Assembly: GCA_965247295.1 (NCBI GenBank)
Contig: CBDFGQ010000007.1
Location: 372,001-436,000, forward strand
Direction of reading: 5' to 3'
DNA: 64,000 nt
Source of the DNA: CBDFGQ01 sp965247295
GTDB taxonomy: Bacteria > Chloroflexota > Dehalococcoidia > Lucifugimonadales > JAGWBF01
The stretch's first letter is position 1; the number at the start of each line of letters is the position of its first letter. Below are positions 7,899 through 16,010 of the stretch, piece by piece. The notes under the pieces are model-generated. The model ran no database searches, had not been told where the DNA came from, and worked only from the letters and a program-made list of their open reading frames with translations. A program made the position numbers and the translations under genes.

Positions 7899-10346
7899 TT
7901 AGCGGGCTACCCCGGAAGCAACCCCTGCTTTGGTGAATGTGAGTCCGTCGGCGCCCCTGTCGACAGTAAGGTGATCCCCCGCCTGGAACTCGCCGGCGAG
8001 GATGGACTTGGAGAGCACATTCTCCAGGTACCGCTGGATCGCCCTGCGGAGGGGCCTGGCGCCGTACGTTGGGTCGAACCCCTCCTGGGCCAACCAGCGT
8101 TGCGCCTCCTCCGTCAGTTCGAAGGTGATATTTCGCTCCTCCAGCCGCTCCTGGACCTCGGCGGCCATAAGTCCCACTATGCGCTCTATCTGCTCCTGTG
8201 ATAGGGGGCTAAAGATGATTACCTCGTCGATCCGGTTCAGGAACTCGGGGCGGAAGGCGCGTTTCAGGGCGTCCTGTACCGTGTTACGCAGCCTCTGCTC
8301 GTCGATGACCCCCTTGCCATCCCTATGGAACCCCACGGGCTGGCGACCTACCTCTCCCGTCCCCAGGTTGCTGGTCATTATGACCACCGTGTTCCGGCAG
8401 TCAACGGTTCGGCCGTGGCCGTCGGTGAGGCGCCCGTCCTCCAGGATCTGGAGCAGGACGTTGAACACGTCGGGGTGGGCCTTTTCGATCTCGTCGAAAA
8501 GGATAACCCTGAAGGGATGCCTCCGGATTGCTTCGGTGAGCTGCCCACCCGACTCGAAGCCGACGTACCCGGGTGGTGCCCCAATGAGACGGGACACGGT
8601 ATGTTTCTCCATGTACTCGGACATGTCTACCCGAATCATGTTGGACTCGTCGTCGAATAGGAACTCCGACAGGGCCCTGGCGAGCTCGGTCTTGCCCACC
8701 CCCGTGGGGCCGAGGAAGATGAAGCTGCCGATGGGCCTCTTGGGGTCGCTGAGGCCGGAGCGGGCCCGGCGAATGGCCTCAGACACGGCCTCGACTGCCT
8801 CGTCCTGCCCGACCATCCGCTGGTGCAGGCTCTCTTCCATGTGGAGCAGCCGGTCCGCTTCACCCTCCAGCAGCCGTGAGACGGGTATACCCGTCCAGCG
8901 GGAGATGAGCTCCGCGATGTCCTCCTCGCGCACGGTCATGTCCATGCTCTTGTCCCGGATCCAGCTTCCTCTCTCCTGGCCGTACTCCTCCTCCAGCCTT
9001 AGCCTCTCCGTCTTTAGCTGAGCCGCCCTCTCGTAGTCCGAGCGCTGGGCCGTCGCCTCCTCGTCGTTGTTCAGCTCCTGAATTCGCCTCTCCATGCCTT
9101 TCAGGTTGCCGGGAAGGCTTTCGGCGTCTATGCGGAGCTTGCTGGCCGCCTCGTCTATGAGGTCGACGGCCTTGTCCGGCAGGTGGCGCTCGGTTATGTA
9201 GCGATGGCCGAGCCGGGCGGCGGCCACAATCGAGGAGTCCTCGATCCTGACCTTATGGTGGGCCTCGTAACGGGGCCTCAATGCCCTGAGAATCTCCACG
9301 GTCTCCTCCACCGTGGGCTCTTCAAGATAGACCGGCTGGAAGCGCCGTTCCAGGGCCGAGTCCTTCTCGATGTGCCTGCGGTACTCGTCGACGGTTGTGG
9401 CGCCGATGCACTGTAGCTCGCCCCGCTGGAGGGCCGGCTTCAGTAGGTTGCTGGCGTCGATGGCCCCCTCGGCGCTCCCAGCACCCACCACGGTGTGGAT
9501 CTCATCTATGAAAAGTATCACCTCTCCTTCGGCGCTCTTGACCTCATCCATGACCGCCTTGAGGCGCTCCTCGAACTCGCCGCGGAACTTGCTTCCGGCT
9601 ACCAGGGCGCCCATGTCCAGGGCCATTACCCGGCGGTCCTTGAGGACGCCGGGCACGTCCCCGGCAACGATGCGCTGGGCCAGCCCCTCGGCGATGGCGG
9701 TCTTGCCGACCCCGGCCTCGCCTATAATCACCGGATTGTTCTTCTTGCGGCGGGTGAGGGTCTGCATCACACGCCGAACTTCCTCGTCCCTGCCCACCAC
9801 CGGGTCCAGCTTTCCCTGGCGGGCCATATCCGTGAGGTCGATGCTGTACCGCTCAAGGGAACGGTACTTGCTCTCGGCCCTTGGGTCGGTGACCCGGTGG
9901 GTCCCCCGTATCTGCATCAGGGCCTGGTAGACCTTCTCCTGGTCTACGCCGTGCCCCTTCAGGATACGGGCCACATCGCCCTCCCGCTCCATGGTGGCCC
10001 CGATGAACAGGTGCTCCGTGCCGATGAACTCGTCCTTCATTCGCTCGGACTCGGCCCGTGCGTTGTCTAGCAGCCTGGCTGCCCTGGGGGTGGGGTAGAT
10101 TTCTGTGGTGTCGTGGGCCAGCTTGGGAGACGTTTCCAGCACCTCCCGGAGCTGAGCCTTGACGGTGTCCACAGACACGCCGAGGTTGGCGAATATGTCC
10201 TGTGGCAGTCCTTGCTCCAACTCCAAAAGGGCGAGGACGATGTGTTCCGTGTCCCACTGACTGTGTCTGTACTGGCGTACCAGTTCCTGAGAGGTGGCCA
10301 GGACCTCCCGGGCCTGTTCGGTGAACTTTTCGGGTTTGAGCATCAT
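7899..10346 (-). CDS. clpC: Clp ATPase, ClpC type
   Basis: Hexameric AAA+ unfoldase of 815 residues. It has an N-terminal double Clp-N repeat (1-145), AAA-1 with Walker A GEAGVGKT (209-216) and Walker B VILFIDE (277-282), and AAA-2 with GPTGVGKT (546-553) and VILFDEIEKAHPDV. The region between the AAA domains is only ~60 residues and contains a UVR-like DYERAAQLKTERLRLEEEY. ClpB has a much longer coiled-coil propeller there. VGF at 671-673, just after MTSNLGTGEVGRQP, sits where ClpC/ClpA carry the ClpP-docking tripeptide. It is therefore called ClpC (feeds ClpP) rather than ClpB (disaggregase), although the hspR-dnaJ context is more usual for clpB. It is probably the last gene of the dnaJ-hspR-clpC operon. 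No clpP lies in the window. Confidence 0.88.
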   Translation of the reverse strand: MMLKPEKFTEQAREVLATSQELVRQYRHSQWDTEHIVLALLELEQGLPQDIFANLGVSVDTVKAQLREVLETSPKLAHDTTEIYPTPRAARLLDNARAESERMKDEFIGTEHLFIGATMEREGDVARILKGHGVDQEKVYQALMQIRGTHRVTDPRAESKYRSLERYSIDLTDMARQGKLDPVVGRDEEVRRVMQTLTRRKKNNPVIIGEAGVGKTAIAEGLAQRIVAGDVPGVLKDRRVMALDMGALVAGSKFRGEFEERLKAVMDEVKSAEGEVILFIDEIHTVVGAGSAEGAIDASNLLKPALQRGELQCIGATTVDEYRRHIEKDSALERRFQPVYLEEPTVEETVEILRALRPRYEAHHKVRIEDSSIVAAARLGHRYITERHLPDKAVDLIDEAASKLRIDAESLPGNLKGMERRIQELNNDEEATAQRSDYERAAQLKTERLRLEEEYGQERGSWIRDKSMDMTVREEDIAELISRWTGIPVSRLLEGEADRLLHMEESLHQRMVGQDEAVEAVSEAIRRARSGLSDPKRPIGSFIFLGPTGVGKTELARALSEFLFDDESNMIRVDMSEYMEKHTVSRLIGAPPGYVGFESGGQLTEAIRRHPFRVILFDEIEKAHPDVFNVLLQILEDGRLTDGHGRTVDCRNTVVIMTSNLGTGEVGRQPVGFHRDGKGVIDEQRLRNTVQDALKRAFRPEFLNRIDEVIIFSPLSQEQIERIVGLMAAEVQERLEERNITFELTEEAQRWLAQEGFDPTYGARPLRRAIQRYLENVLSKSILAGEFQAGDHLTVDRGADGLTFTKAGVASGVAR

Positions 10347-10356
10347 TCGTTAACTC

Positions 10357-10713
10357 CTAATGCTGTGACGGTCTGCGGTGGCTGGAGGAGGTGGCTCGCA
10401 ACCTGATGACCTCGTCGGTCAGCCGCTTGATCTCGTTTTCCATCTGGCTAATTCGATTCATGAGTTTCAGCACCAGCTCCACTCCCGCCAGGTTAACGCC
10501 CATATCTTCCGACAGCGTCTTGATCCTTCTGAGCTTGTCGATGTCCATGGGTGAATAAAGGCGTCTCCTGCCCTCGGATCTGGAGACCTCAACCAGGCCC
10601 AGCCTCTCGTAATAGCGGAGGGTCTGGGCGTGGACGCCAACAATACGGGCCGCCACGCTAATGACGTAGCAGGGTTCGTTGTCCGAGGGTCTGCCTGTAG
10701 TCATATTCATCAT
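10357..10713 (-). CDS. hspR: HspR-type MerR-family heat-shock repressor
   Basis: 118 residues. A MerR winged helix-turn-helix begins at YVISVAARIVGVHAQTLRYY, followed by LGLVEVSRSEGRRRLYS and MGVNLAGVELVLKL, the pattern of HspR. The C-terminal helix (MENEIKRLTDEVIRLRA) should dimerise as a coiled coil. HspR represses dnaK, clpB and hsp20-type genes by binding HAIR operators and uses DnaK as co-repressor. Its gene overlaps the dnaJ stop by four bases and is followed by clpC after 10 nt, so it is embedded in the operon it probably controls. CAAG/CTTG half-site repeats lie at the divergent promoters near 11640-11704. Confidence 0.9.
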   Translation of the reverse strand: MMNMTTGRPSDNEPCYVISVAARIVGVHAQTLRYYERLGLVEVSRSEGRRRLYSPMDIDKLRRIKTLSEDMGVNLAGVELVLKLMNRISQMENEIKRLTDEVIRLRATSSSHRRPSQH

Positions 10714-11600
10714 CTCCTGTCGGAGCGGGACTCCCTGAGCTCCTGGAACAGCTGGCGTTCCTTGTCGCTCAGGCCCTTGGGCAGCACCGTCTTGACGGTG
10801 GCGTAAAGGTCTCCCTTGAGGGATGGGTTGTCCAGGCGGGGCATGCCCTGGCCGGAGAGGCGAAAGCTTTGGCCGTTCTGAGTCTCCGGTTCCATCTTTA
10901 GCATCACTCGGCCCTTGAGGGTGGGGACGGTCACCTCCGCCCCCAGCACCATGTCTTCCAGGGGTACCTCCACTTCGGTATACAGGTCCGGCCCCTCGCG
11001 GCGAAACCGTGGGTGAGGACGCACCGTGATCTGAAGGTAGATGTCGCTTCGGCGTCGCTCGCCCGCCGAGATGTGCACCCTTGAGCCCGTATCCACCCCA
11101 GGCGGTATCTTCACCTCCAGCCTGCCGGAGCGGGCCTCGGGTACCGCTATATGCCTGGTGGTGCCGTTGAAGGCGTCCTCCAGGGTTACCTCCACGGAAT
11201 ATTGGGTGGTAGAGCGCCGTACCTCGCCTATGCCGGAGAGAAACTCCTCGAACAGGTCGGTGGTGGGCAAGCCTTCCAGGCCGGAAAAGAACGCCGGCCC
11301 GTCGCCCTCGGAGAACAATGGGGAGTAATCTTGGGCCCTGGTGTCCCGTGCGTGCTCTAGATGGTCGGCGTGCTTCCAGTCCTCGCCGTACTGGTCGTAC
11401 TTGCGGCGAGTCTCGGGGTCCGACAGGACCTCGTAGGCCTGGTTAGCGCGCTTAAACCGCTCCTCGGCTGTCGCGTCCCCAGGATTCACGTCGGGATGGC
11501 ACTGCCTGGCCAACCGCCGGAAGGCCTGGCGTATCTCCTTCTCCGAGGCGGTTCTGGGCACTCCCAGGACAGCGTAGAAATCTTCCATGGTAGTCACCAC
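10710..11600 (-). CDS. DnaJ-like co-chaperone (CbpA type, no zinc finger)
   Basis: 296 residues. The J domain (about 5-72) has the HPD motif at H35-D37, which stimulates DnaK ATPase. A short linker rich in charged residues and G/F follows, then the two C-terminal substrate-binding beta domains (about 125-285: EVTLEDAFNGTTRHI, IPPGVDTGSRVHISA, GDLYATV). The four CxxCxGxG zinc repeats of classical DnaJ are absent, so this is CbpA/type II. The start may be GTG 11600 (AGGGG five bases upstream) or ATG 11588. It is the first gene of the leftward heat-shock operon, behind the promoter at 11618-11646. Confidence 0.9.
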   Translation of the reverse strand: MVTTMEDFYAVLGVPRTASEKEIRQAFRRLARQCHPDVNPGDATAEERFKRANQAYEVLSDPETRRKYDQYGEDWKHADHLEHARDTRAQDYSPLFSEGDGPAFFSGLEGLPTTDLFEEFLSGIGEVRRSTTQYSVEVTLEDAFNGTTRHIAVPEARSGRLEVKIPPGVDTGSRVHISAGERRRSDIYLQITVRPHPRFRREGPDLYTEVEVPLEDMVLGAEVTVPTLKGRVMLKMEPETQNGQSFRLSGQGMPRLDNPSLKGDLYATVKTVLPKGLSDKERQLFQELRESRSDRR

Positions 11601-11617
11601 CCGTTCCCCTAACTAGA

Positions 11618-11646
11618 ATTCTAGCTGTGTTGCGTGCGATTGTCAA
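11618..11646 (-). promoter_or_regulatory. Promoter of the dnaJ-hspR-clpC operon
   Basis: On the minus strand the -35 is TTGACA (11646-11641), the spacer is 17 nt and the -10 is TAGAAT (11623-11618). This near-consensus housekeeping-sigma promoter ends 17 nt before the GTG start of the dnaJ-like gene. Its -35 box overlaps the left arm of the inverted repeat at 11640-11650, a natural position for a repressor such as HspR. Confidence 0.75.
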
Positions 11647-11704
11647 GTATTATTGCAAGTATTGTATACTGAACATGATGTAGAATAATTAGTATACTTG
11701 ACAA
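11640..11704. repeat. Inverted repeat between divergent heat-shock promoters (candidate HspR operator)
   Basis: TTGTCAAGTAT at 11640-11650 is an exact reverse complement of ATACTTGACAA at 11694-11704. A third CAAGTAT lies at 11656-11662. The two arms cover the -35 boxes of the leftward and rightward promoters. CTTGACA at 11697-11703 followed by ACTCAAC at 11710-11716 resembles a degenerate HAIR site (CTTGAGT-N7-ACTCAAG) one base too short. The spacer is AT-rich. The operator role is inferred from position. Confidence 0.55.
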
Positions 11705-11726
11705 CTAACACTCAACTTTATATAAT
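11698..11726 (+). promoter_or_regulatory. Promoter of hsp20
   Basis: TTGACA (11698-11703), 17-nt spacer, TATAAT (11721-11726): a perfect consensus vegetative promoter, giving a leader of roughly 47 nt before the hsp20 ATG. Such a strong promoter on a heat-shock gene implies tight repression in normal growth, consistent with the adjacent hspR. Confidence 0.85.
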
Positions 11727-11780
11727 TCATGGTGGAAGGTAAATCTACTACCAACAAAAATGTGAAAGGAGGAGTAGAAG

Positions 11781-12239
11781 ATGTTACTGAAGCGCTGGGA
11801 ACCCTTTGCCGAGCTAGAGGGGGAGTTCGACCGGCTGTTGAGTCACCCATTCCAGCCCAGGTACATTTGGCCGCGGGTCTGGGGTAAGGTCGGCAATGTG
11901 GATACGGACGTATACATGAATGCGGACAACCTGGTGGTGCGAGCCACCGTGCCCGGAGCTAAACCCGAGGACCTGAACGCCACCATAGCCAACAACGTCC
12001 TGACCATCGAGGGCAAGTCCGGGTCCGAGGAAGAGGGCAAGGAGGGCGAGTACCTCCACCGGGAGAGCCGCTTGGGCAGCTTCCGTCGTTCGGTGACGCT
12101 GCCCAGGGATCTCGGAATCGAGAAGGCAGAGGCCTCCTACGAGAACGGGGTGCTTATCGTCACCATCCCCAGGAGCGAGGGGAGCAAGCCACAGGCCCTC
12201 AAGATCAACGTCAAGTCCGTGGAAGGCAAGAAGGGTTAA
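11781..12239 (+). CDS. Hsp20/alpha-crystallin small heat-shock protein
   Basis: 152-residue holdase chaperone. The alpha-crystallin domain spans about 40-135, with VDTDVYMNADNLVVRATVPG at its start and the hallmark ASYENGVLIVTIPR at its end. The C-terminal I-x-V anchoring motif is INV in LKINVKS. The N-terminal arm WEPFAELEGEFDRLLSHPF is typical. AAAGGAGG precedes the ATG. It is transcribed from the consensus promoter at 11698-11726, divergent from dnaJ-hspR-clpC, and followed by a hairpin at 12295-12335. The encoded proteins would bind unfolded clients and pass them to DnaK/DnaJ. Confidence 0.93.
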   Translation: MLLKRWEPFAELEGEFDRLLSHPFQPRYIWPRVWGKVGNVDTDVYMNADNLVVRATVPGAKPEDLNATIANNVLTIEGKSGSEEEGKEGEYLHRESRLGSFRRSVTLPRDLGIEKAEASYENGVLIVTIPRSEGSKPQALKINVKSVEGKKG

Positions 12240-12294
12240 TTCCCCTGCCGGCCGATCGACGGCGAGGGTACCCGCTCTCGCCAGGGTACAGCCT

Positions 12295-12335
12295 AGTTGG
12301 GGCTCCCCGGACATCCATCCGGTAGAGCCCCAACT
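12295..12335 (+). terminator. Putative terminator after hsp20
   Basis: AGTTGGGGCTC (12295-12305) pairs perfectly with GAGCCCCAACT (12325-12335), and an inner CCGG/CCGG pair shortens the loop. The tail ATTAT is A/T-rich but lacks a long U tract, so termination efficiency is uncertain. It separates hsp20 from thrC. Confidence 0.6.
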
Positions 12336-12415
12336 ATTATCGGCGCACCCGAAATGCAGATGCTGGGTCGGGGGTGCCCTATGGCCGGTGGGACCCCGGC
12401 CCAGGCGTGTTAAGC

Positions 12416-12444
12416 TTGACAATAGATAGGGCCTTTGTTACCAT
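12416..12444 (+). promoter_or_regulatory. Candidate promoter of thrC
   Basis: TTGACA (12416-12421), 17-nt spacer, TACCAT (12439-12444, 4/6 match). It lies about 65 nt before the TTG start of thrC and downstream of the hsp20 hairpin. No riboswitch-like fold was recognised in the short leader. Confidence 0.5.
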
Positions 12445-12507
12445 CTGCGCAGACACCTCCCTCCTCATGGGGCGTCATTATTTCTTGGGAAGACAGGACC
12501 TACTAGA

Positions 12508-13749
12508 TTGGCTTTCGTAACAGGCCTCCGGTGCCGGGAATGTGCCAGGGAGAGCCCCGCCGAACCCATCAACGTCTGCGATTTCTGCTTTGGCCCGCTG
12601 GAGCCCGTCTACGACTACGATGCGGTAGCCCGCGTCATCAGTCGTAAGAGAATAAGCAGTGGTCCCCTGAGCATGTGGCGATACCAGGACCTTCTGCCAG
12701 TGGACGGCAAGGACGCGGTGGACATAAACGCGGGCTTTACTCCTCTCATAAAATCAAAGAACCTTGGCGAGGCACTGGGGCTGGAAAACCTCTACATCAA
12801 GAACGACAGCGTCAATCCCTCGTTCTCTTTCAAGGACCGGGTGGTGTCGGTGGCGGCCACCAAGGCCCTGGAGTTCGGCTTCGACACCCTGGCCTGTGCG
12901 TCCACGGGAAACCTGGCTTGCTCCGTAGCTGCCCACGCCGCTAGAGCGGGCATGCGGGCGGTGGTGTTCATACCCGCCGACCTGGAACACGGGAAGGTTA
13001 TAGGGGCGGCCGTATACTCTCCGTTGGTTGTAGCGGTCAAGGGAAGCTACGACGAGGTAAACCGGCTGTGCAGCGAGGTGGCCGATAGCTATCCCTGGGC
13101 CTTTGTGAACATCAATATGCGCCCCTATTACGCCGAGGGCAGCAAGACCCTGGCCTACGAAGTGGCGGAGCAGTTGGGCTGGAGGCTGCCGGACCACGCC
13201 GTGGTACCCTCGGCCTCTGGCTCCCTGTATACCAAGATTTGGAAAGGGTTCAACGAGCTGGTCTCCCTGGGCCTGGTTGATGGACCGGTGCACACCAGAA
13301 TGTATCTAACTCAGGCAAAGGGCTGCTCTCCCATAGTGGACGCCTTCGAGAGCGAGGAGGACGTGATAAGGCCGGTGAAGCCTAATTCGGTGGCCAAGTC
13401 CCTGGCCATCGGAAATCCTGCCGACGGCATCTACGCCCTGGGTACGCTTCGGGACTCGGGAGGCATCGCCTACGCGGTGCCGGAGGATGAGGTGGTAGAT
13501 GGGATGAAGCTGCTGGCCGCGACCGAGGGTATTTTCACCGAGACGGCAGGCGGTGTGGTTATATCCGGCCTAAAGCATCTGGCCAAGACTGGTGCGATAC
13601 AGCCGGAGGACTTAACCGTGGTCTATATAACTGGAAATGGGTTAAAGACCCAGGAGGCGGTGGAGGATATGGTCCATCTTCTACCGGTCACGCCTACCAT
13701 GAGTTCTTTTGAACAAGCGCTAAGCAGCGTCAATCTGGGTGGGAGGTAG
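12508..13749 (+). CDS. thrC: Threonine synthase
   Basis: PLP enzyme converting O-phosphohomoserine to threonine; 413 residues. The N terminus carries a four-cysteine zinc ribbon (C9, C12, C24, C27), as in archaeal-type and long bacterial ThrC. The PLP lysine is K109 in PSFSFKDRVV, and the glycine-rich phosphate loop is ASTGNLACSVA. The start is TTG 12508; no ATG or GTG lies in frame nearby upstream. It overlaps or abuts the NIL-domain gene and then a MoaD-type carrier. That pairing suggests an additional role of the cluster in sulfur amino-acid synthesis, because O-phosphohomoserine can also serve homocysteine formation. Confidence 0.9.
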   Translation: MAFVTGLRCRECARESPAEPINVCDFCFGPLEPVYDYDAVARVISRKRISSGPLSMWRYQDLLPVDGKDAVDINAGFTPLIKSKNLGEALGLENLYIKNDSVNPSFSFKDRVVSVAATKALEFGFDTLACASTGNLACSVAAHAARAGMRAVVFIPADLEHGKVIGAAVYSPLVVAVKGSYDEVNRLCSEVADSYPWAFVNINMRPYYAEGSKTLAYEVAEQLGWRLPDHAVVPSASGSLYTKIWKGFNELVSLGLVDGPVHTRMYLTQAKGCSPIVDAFESEEDVIRPVKPNSVAKSLAIGNPADGIYALGTLRDSGGIAYAVPEDEVVDGMKLLAATEGIFTETAGGVVISGLKHLAKTGAIQPEDLTVVYITGNGLKTQEAVEDMVHLLPVTPTMSSFEQALSSVNLGGR

Positions 13750-13756
13750 TGCCACC

Positions 13757-13999
13757 ATGGGAAAGCAGCGAGTCAAATTTACTTTCCCGCAGGGACTGGT
13801 GAGGCAACCGGTTATTTACGAATTGGGGAAAAAGTTCGAGGTGGTCACCAACATCCGCCGGGCCGACGTGCGGGAAGATGTGGGCTGGGTAGTGCTGGAG
13901 CTGGAGGGGGCGGACGAGGAGATAAATAACGGAGTAAACTGGGTCAGTTCACTGGGCGTGCGGGTGGACCCGGTAAGCGGAGACGTTATCGAAGGCTGA
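13757..13999 (+). CDS. NIL-domain protein
   Basis: 80 residues. The small ferredoxin-like NIL fold is usually the C-terminal regulatory domain of the methionine importer ATPase MetN, and here it stands alone. The pattern FPQGLVRQPVIYELGKKFEV, IRRADVREDVGWVVLELEG and LGVRVDPV matches it. ATG 13757 is preferred because GGGAGGT at 13741-13747 is well placed, although the frame is open to GTG 13739, overlapping thrC. Free-standing NIL proteins beside MoaD/ThiS carriers are associated with homocysteine or cysteine synthesis from sulfide in several anaerobes and related lineages. The exact role here is inferred. Confidence 0.8.
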   Translation: MGKQRVKFTFPQGLVRQPVIYELGKKFEVVTNIRRADVREDVGWVVLELEGADEEINNGVNWVSSLGVRVDPVSGDVIEG

Positions 14000-14037
14000 G
14001 GACCGTCCGCCTTCACTATTTAGGAGAGTATGTACAG

Positions 14038-14319
14038 ATGAGCGGTGTTTTGATTCGTATTCCAACTCCCTTGCGCTGGGTGACCAATGGTCAGGACAAG
14101 GTGCAGACCGACCCTTCCCCCCTTGGGGAGATCATTACAAGGCTCGATGGGGAGTTCCCTGGCTTCCGGGAGCGGCTGGTGGATGAGTCGGGCGAGCTCA
14201 GATATTTCGTAAATATCTATCTGAACGGAGAGGACGTACGCTTCCTTCAGGGCATGGAGACCGCTACCAAGACGGGAGACGAGATAAGCATTGTCCCTGC
14301 CGTGGCCGGAGGGTCCTAG
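14038..14319 (+). CDS. MoaD/ThiS-family sulfur-carrier protein
   Basis: 93-residue beta-grasp protein. The N terminus VLIRIPTPLRWVTNG and the body YFVNIYLNGEDVRFLQG with GDEISIVPAVAGGS are typical. The usual carrier ends in Gly-Gly, which becomes a thiocarboxylate. Here GG (91-92) is followed by Ser93, so the residue would have to be removed first, as reported for HcyS-type carriers in methionine synthesis. GGAGAG precedes the ATG. Downstream of thrC and the NIL gene, it most likely donates sulfur for homocysteine or cysteine rather than for molybdopterin. No adenylating enzyme or JAMM protease is adjacent. Its 3' end overlaps tgt, read from the other strand, by four bases. Confidence 0.85.
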   Translation: MSGVLIRIPTPLRWVTNGQDKVQTDPSPLGEIITRLDGEFPGFRERLVDESGELRYFVNIYLNGEDVRFLQGMETATKTGDEISIVPAVAGGS

Positions 14320-15512
14320 GAGCCACCGCCTGCCAAAATGTTCCTGGCCCGCATCCATGCCTCCTTCTGTTGCATCCTGGCCTGTTCGTCGGTAACCGTG
14401 TAGCCGCCAAGGACACGATCCCTGAATTCCTGAAAGCTACCATCCACGATGGCCGCGCGCATCTCCTCCATGAGCCGCAGTACGAACCTCAGGTTGTGAA
14501 TTGTAGCCAGCCGCAGTCCCAGTAGCTCTTTCGCCTTGAAGAGGTGATGTAAATAGGCGGCCGAGAAGTTGCCACAGGCATAACAGTCGCAGTCCTCTTG
14601 GAGTGGCTGGGGGTCCTCCCTGTAGCGGCGATGGGTTATATCAATCCGGCCGGCGGGAGTGAACAGGGCCCCGTGGCGAGCCACCCGGGTGGGGAGGACG
14701 CAGTCAAAGAGGTCCATGCCCCGAGCCACACACTCCACCAGGTCCTCGGGAGAACCCACCCCCATCAGGTACCTGGGCTTTCTCTCCGGAAGGTACCTCT
14801 CCACATGCTGCGTCATCTCGTACATGGTCGCCTTGGACTCCCCCACGGCTAGGCCCCCTACCGCGTAGCCGTCGAACCCCAGGGAGGCGATGTATTGGGC
14901 CGACTCGGTGCGGAGGTCGGGGTGGACGCCGCCCTGAACGATTCCAAACATGGCCTGCCTGCCGGCGCCCGGCGACCTGGCACGGGCCTCCATGCACCTG
15001 GCCGCCCAGCGATGTGTCCGCTCCATGGCTCGCTGCACCGACTCCCGGTCCTCCCCGTAGGCGATGCACTGGTCAAGACACATGGCTATGTCGGCGCCCA
15101 GTACCTCCTGGTGGCGGGTGGCGGTTTCGGGAGTAAAGTAGTGCTCGCTACCGTCTATGTGAGAACGGAATAGTATGCCGTCGTCCTTGACCTGTTTCAG
15201 CGAGCCTAGGCTGAATGCCTGGAACCCACCACTGTCGGTCAGGATGGGCCCCTCCCAGCGGCTGAAGGAGTGCAGGCCGCCCAGGGTCTCGATCACCTCC
15301 ACACCGGGCCGCAGGTACATGTGATAAGCGTTGACCAGGATTATCTGGGCGCCTGTCCCGCTGACATCTTGCGGGCAGAGGGCCTTGACGCTGCCCTGGG
15401 TGGCAACCGGCATGAAGGCGGGAGTAAGGACCTGACCGTGGGGTGTGGTGAGCACGGCAGCGCGGCCGCCTCCAGAGGAGGCCAGCAGTTCGAATGTGAT
15501 ATGTGACTCCAT
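14316..15512 (-). CDS. tgt: tRNA-guanine transglycosylase (queuosine)
   Basis: Exchanges guanine-34 of GUN-anticodon tRNAs for preQ1. It is 398 residues, with the TIM-barrel landmarks ILTDSGGFQAFSLG (substrate-binding aspartate), FGIVQGGVHPDLR, DGYAVGGLAVGE and MDLFDCVLPTRVARHG with the catalytic aspartate. The zinc site CDCYACGNFSAAYLHHL is intact. Full family length. It is transcribed alone, and queA is not in the window. Confidence 0.95.
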   Translation of the reverse strand: MESHITFELLASSGGGRAAVLTTPHGQVLTPAFMPVATQGSVKALCPQDVSGTGAQIILVNAYHMYLRPGVEVIETLGGLHSFSRWEGPILTDSGGFQAFSLGSLKQVKDDGILFRSHIDGSEHYFTPETATRHQEVLGADIAMCLDQCIAYGEDRESVQRAMERTHRWAARCMEARARSPGAGRQAMFGIVQGGVHPDLRTESAQYIASLGFDGYAVGGLAVGESKATMYEMTQHVERYLPERKPRYLMGVGSPEDLVECVARGMDLFDCVLPTRVARHGALFTPAGRIDITHRRYREDPQPLQEDCDCYACGNFSAAYLHHLFKAKELLGLRLATIHNLRFVLRLMEEMRAAIVDGSFQEFRDRVLGGYTVTDEQARMQQKEAWMRARNILAGGGS

Positions 15513-15644
15513 TTCGGCCGAACTCTAGCTATCTGGAGGCGCCACGACCGTTCAGCCTGCTACGCGTCGGAATGGCTCCATCGGGCGCAGGATTCGGCGT
15601 CGGGCGACCGGAGAACTACCCCGGACTTCCTGGAACTGGGTAGG

Positions 15645-16010
15645 TCAGCGGATAATATCGTCTAACAGCAGCTCCAGGGTCCCCAGCAGGAGGGCCGCCA
15701 CCATGATTATGAGTAGGATGACGACCCTGACGGAAAGGCCGTATGGTGGCTGAGGAGTTGGGCCCTGTCTTTCCCCAATCTCCGCGGGAACAAGCTCCAG
15801 TACCTGGCGGGCGTGCATTTCGTCGTCGGCCTTTACATAAAGAGCGTGGGGCAGGTTGGTGGCCACTCCCCATCCTCCCGGCCCGGCACCCAGGGAGCGG
15901 ACTAGGCAGGGTATTCGCTCTTGTTCCAGGCGTTGCTCCGCCAGTCGGGCAAGGGGTTCGTTTTCGAATGAGGTAAGCCTTACCTGCTTTTTGTTACGGG
16001 AATTGTCCAT
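15645..16010 (-). CDS. DUF2007-like small protein with C-terminal membrane anchor
   Basis: The likely start is ATG 16010 with AGG seven bases upstream, giving 121 residues. Longer reading of the same frame adds an unlikely N terminus. VRLTSFENEPLARLAEQRL, then IPCLVRSLGAG and HALYVKADDEMHARQVLEL, follow the DUF2007 pattern (small ferredoxin-like 'putative signal transducing' proteins). A final hydrophobic helix (VRVVILLIIMVAALLLGTLE) would hold the domain on the cytoplasmic face of the membrane. The function of the family is unknown. It stands alone downstream of tgt on the same strand. Confidence 0.6.
   Translation of the reverse strand: MDNSRNKKQVRLTSFENEPLARLAEQRLEQERIPCLVRSLGAGPGGWGVATNLPHALYVKADDEMHARQVLELVPAEIGERQGPTPQPPYGLSVRVVILLIIMVAALLLGTLELLLDDIIR

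Noticed and set aside
7899..10346. Calling the Clp ATPase ClpB because of its hspR neighbourhood
   Set aside because: The short linker between AAA domains and the VGF tripeptide fit ClpC, not ClpB.
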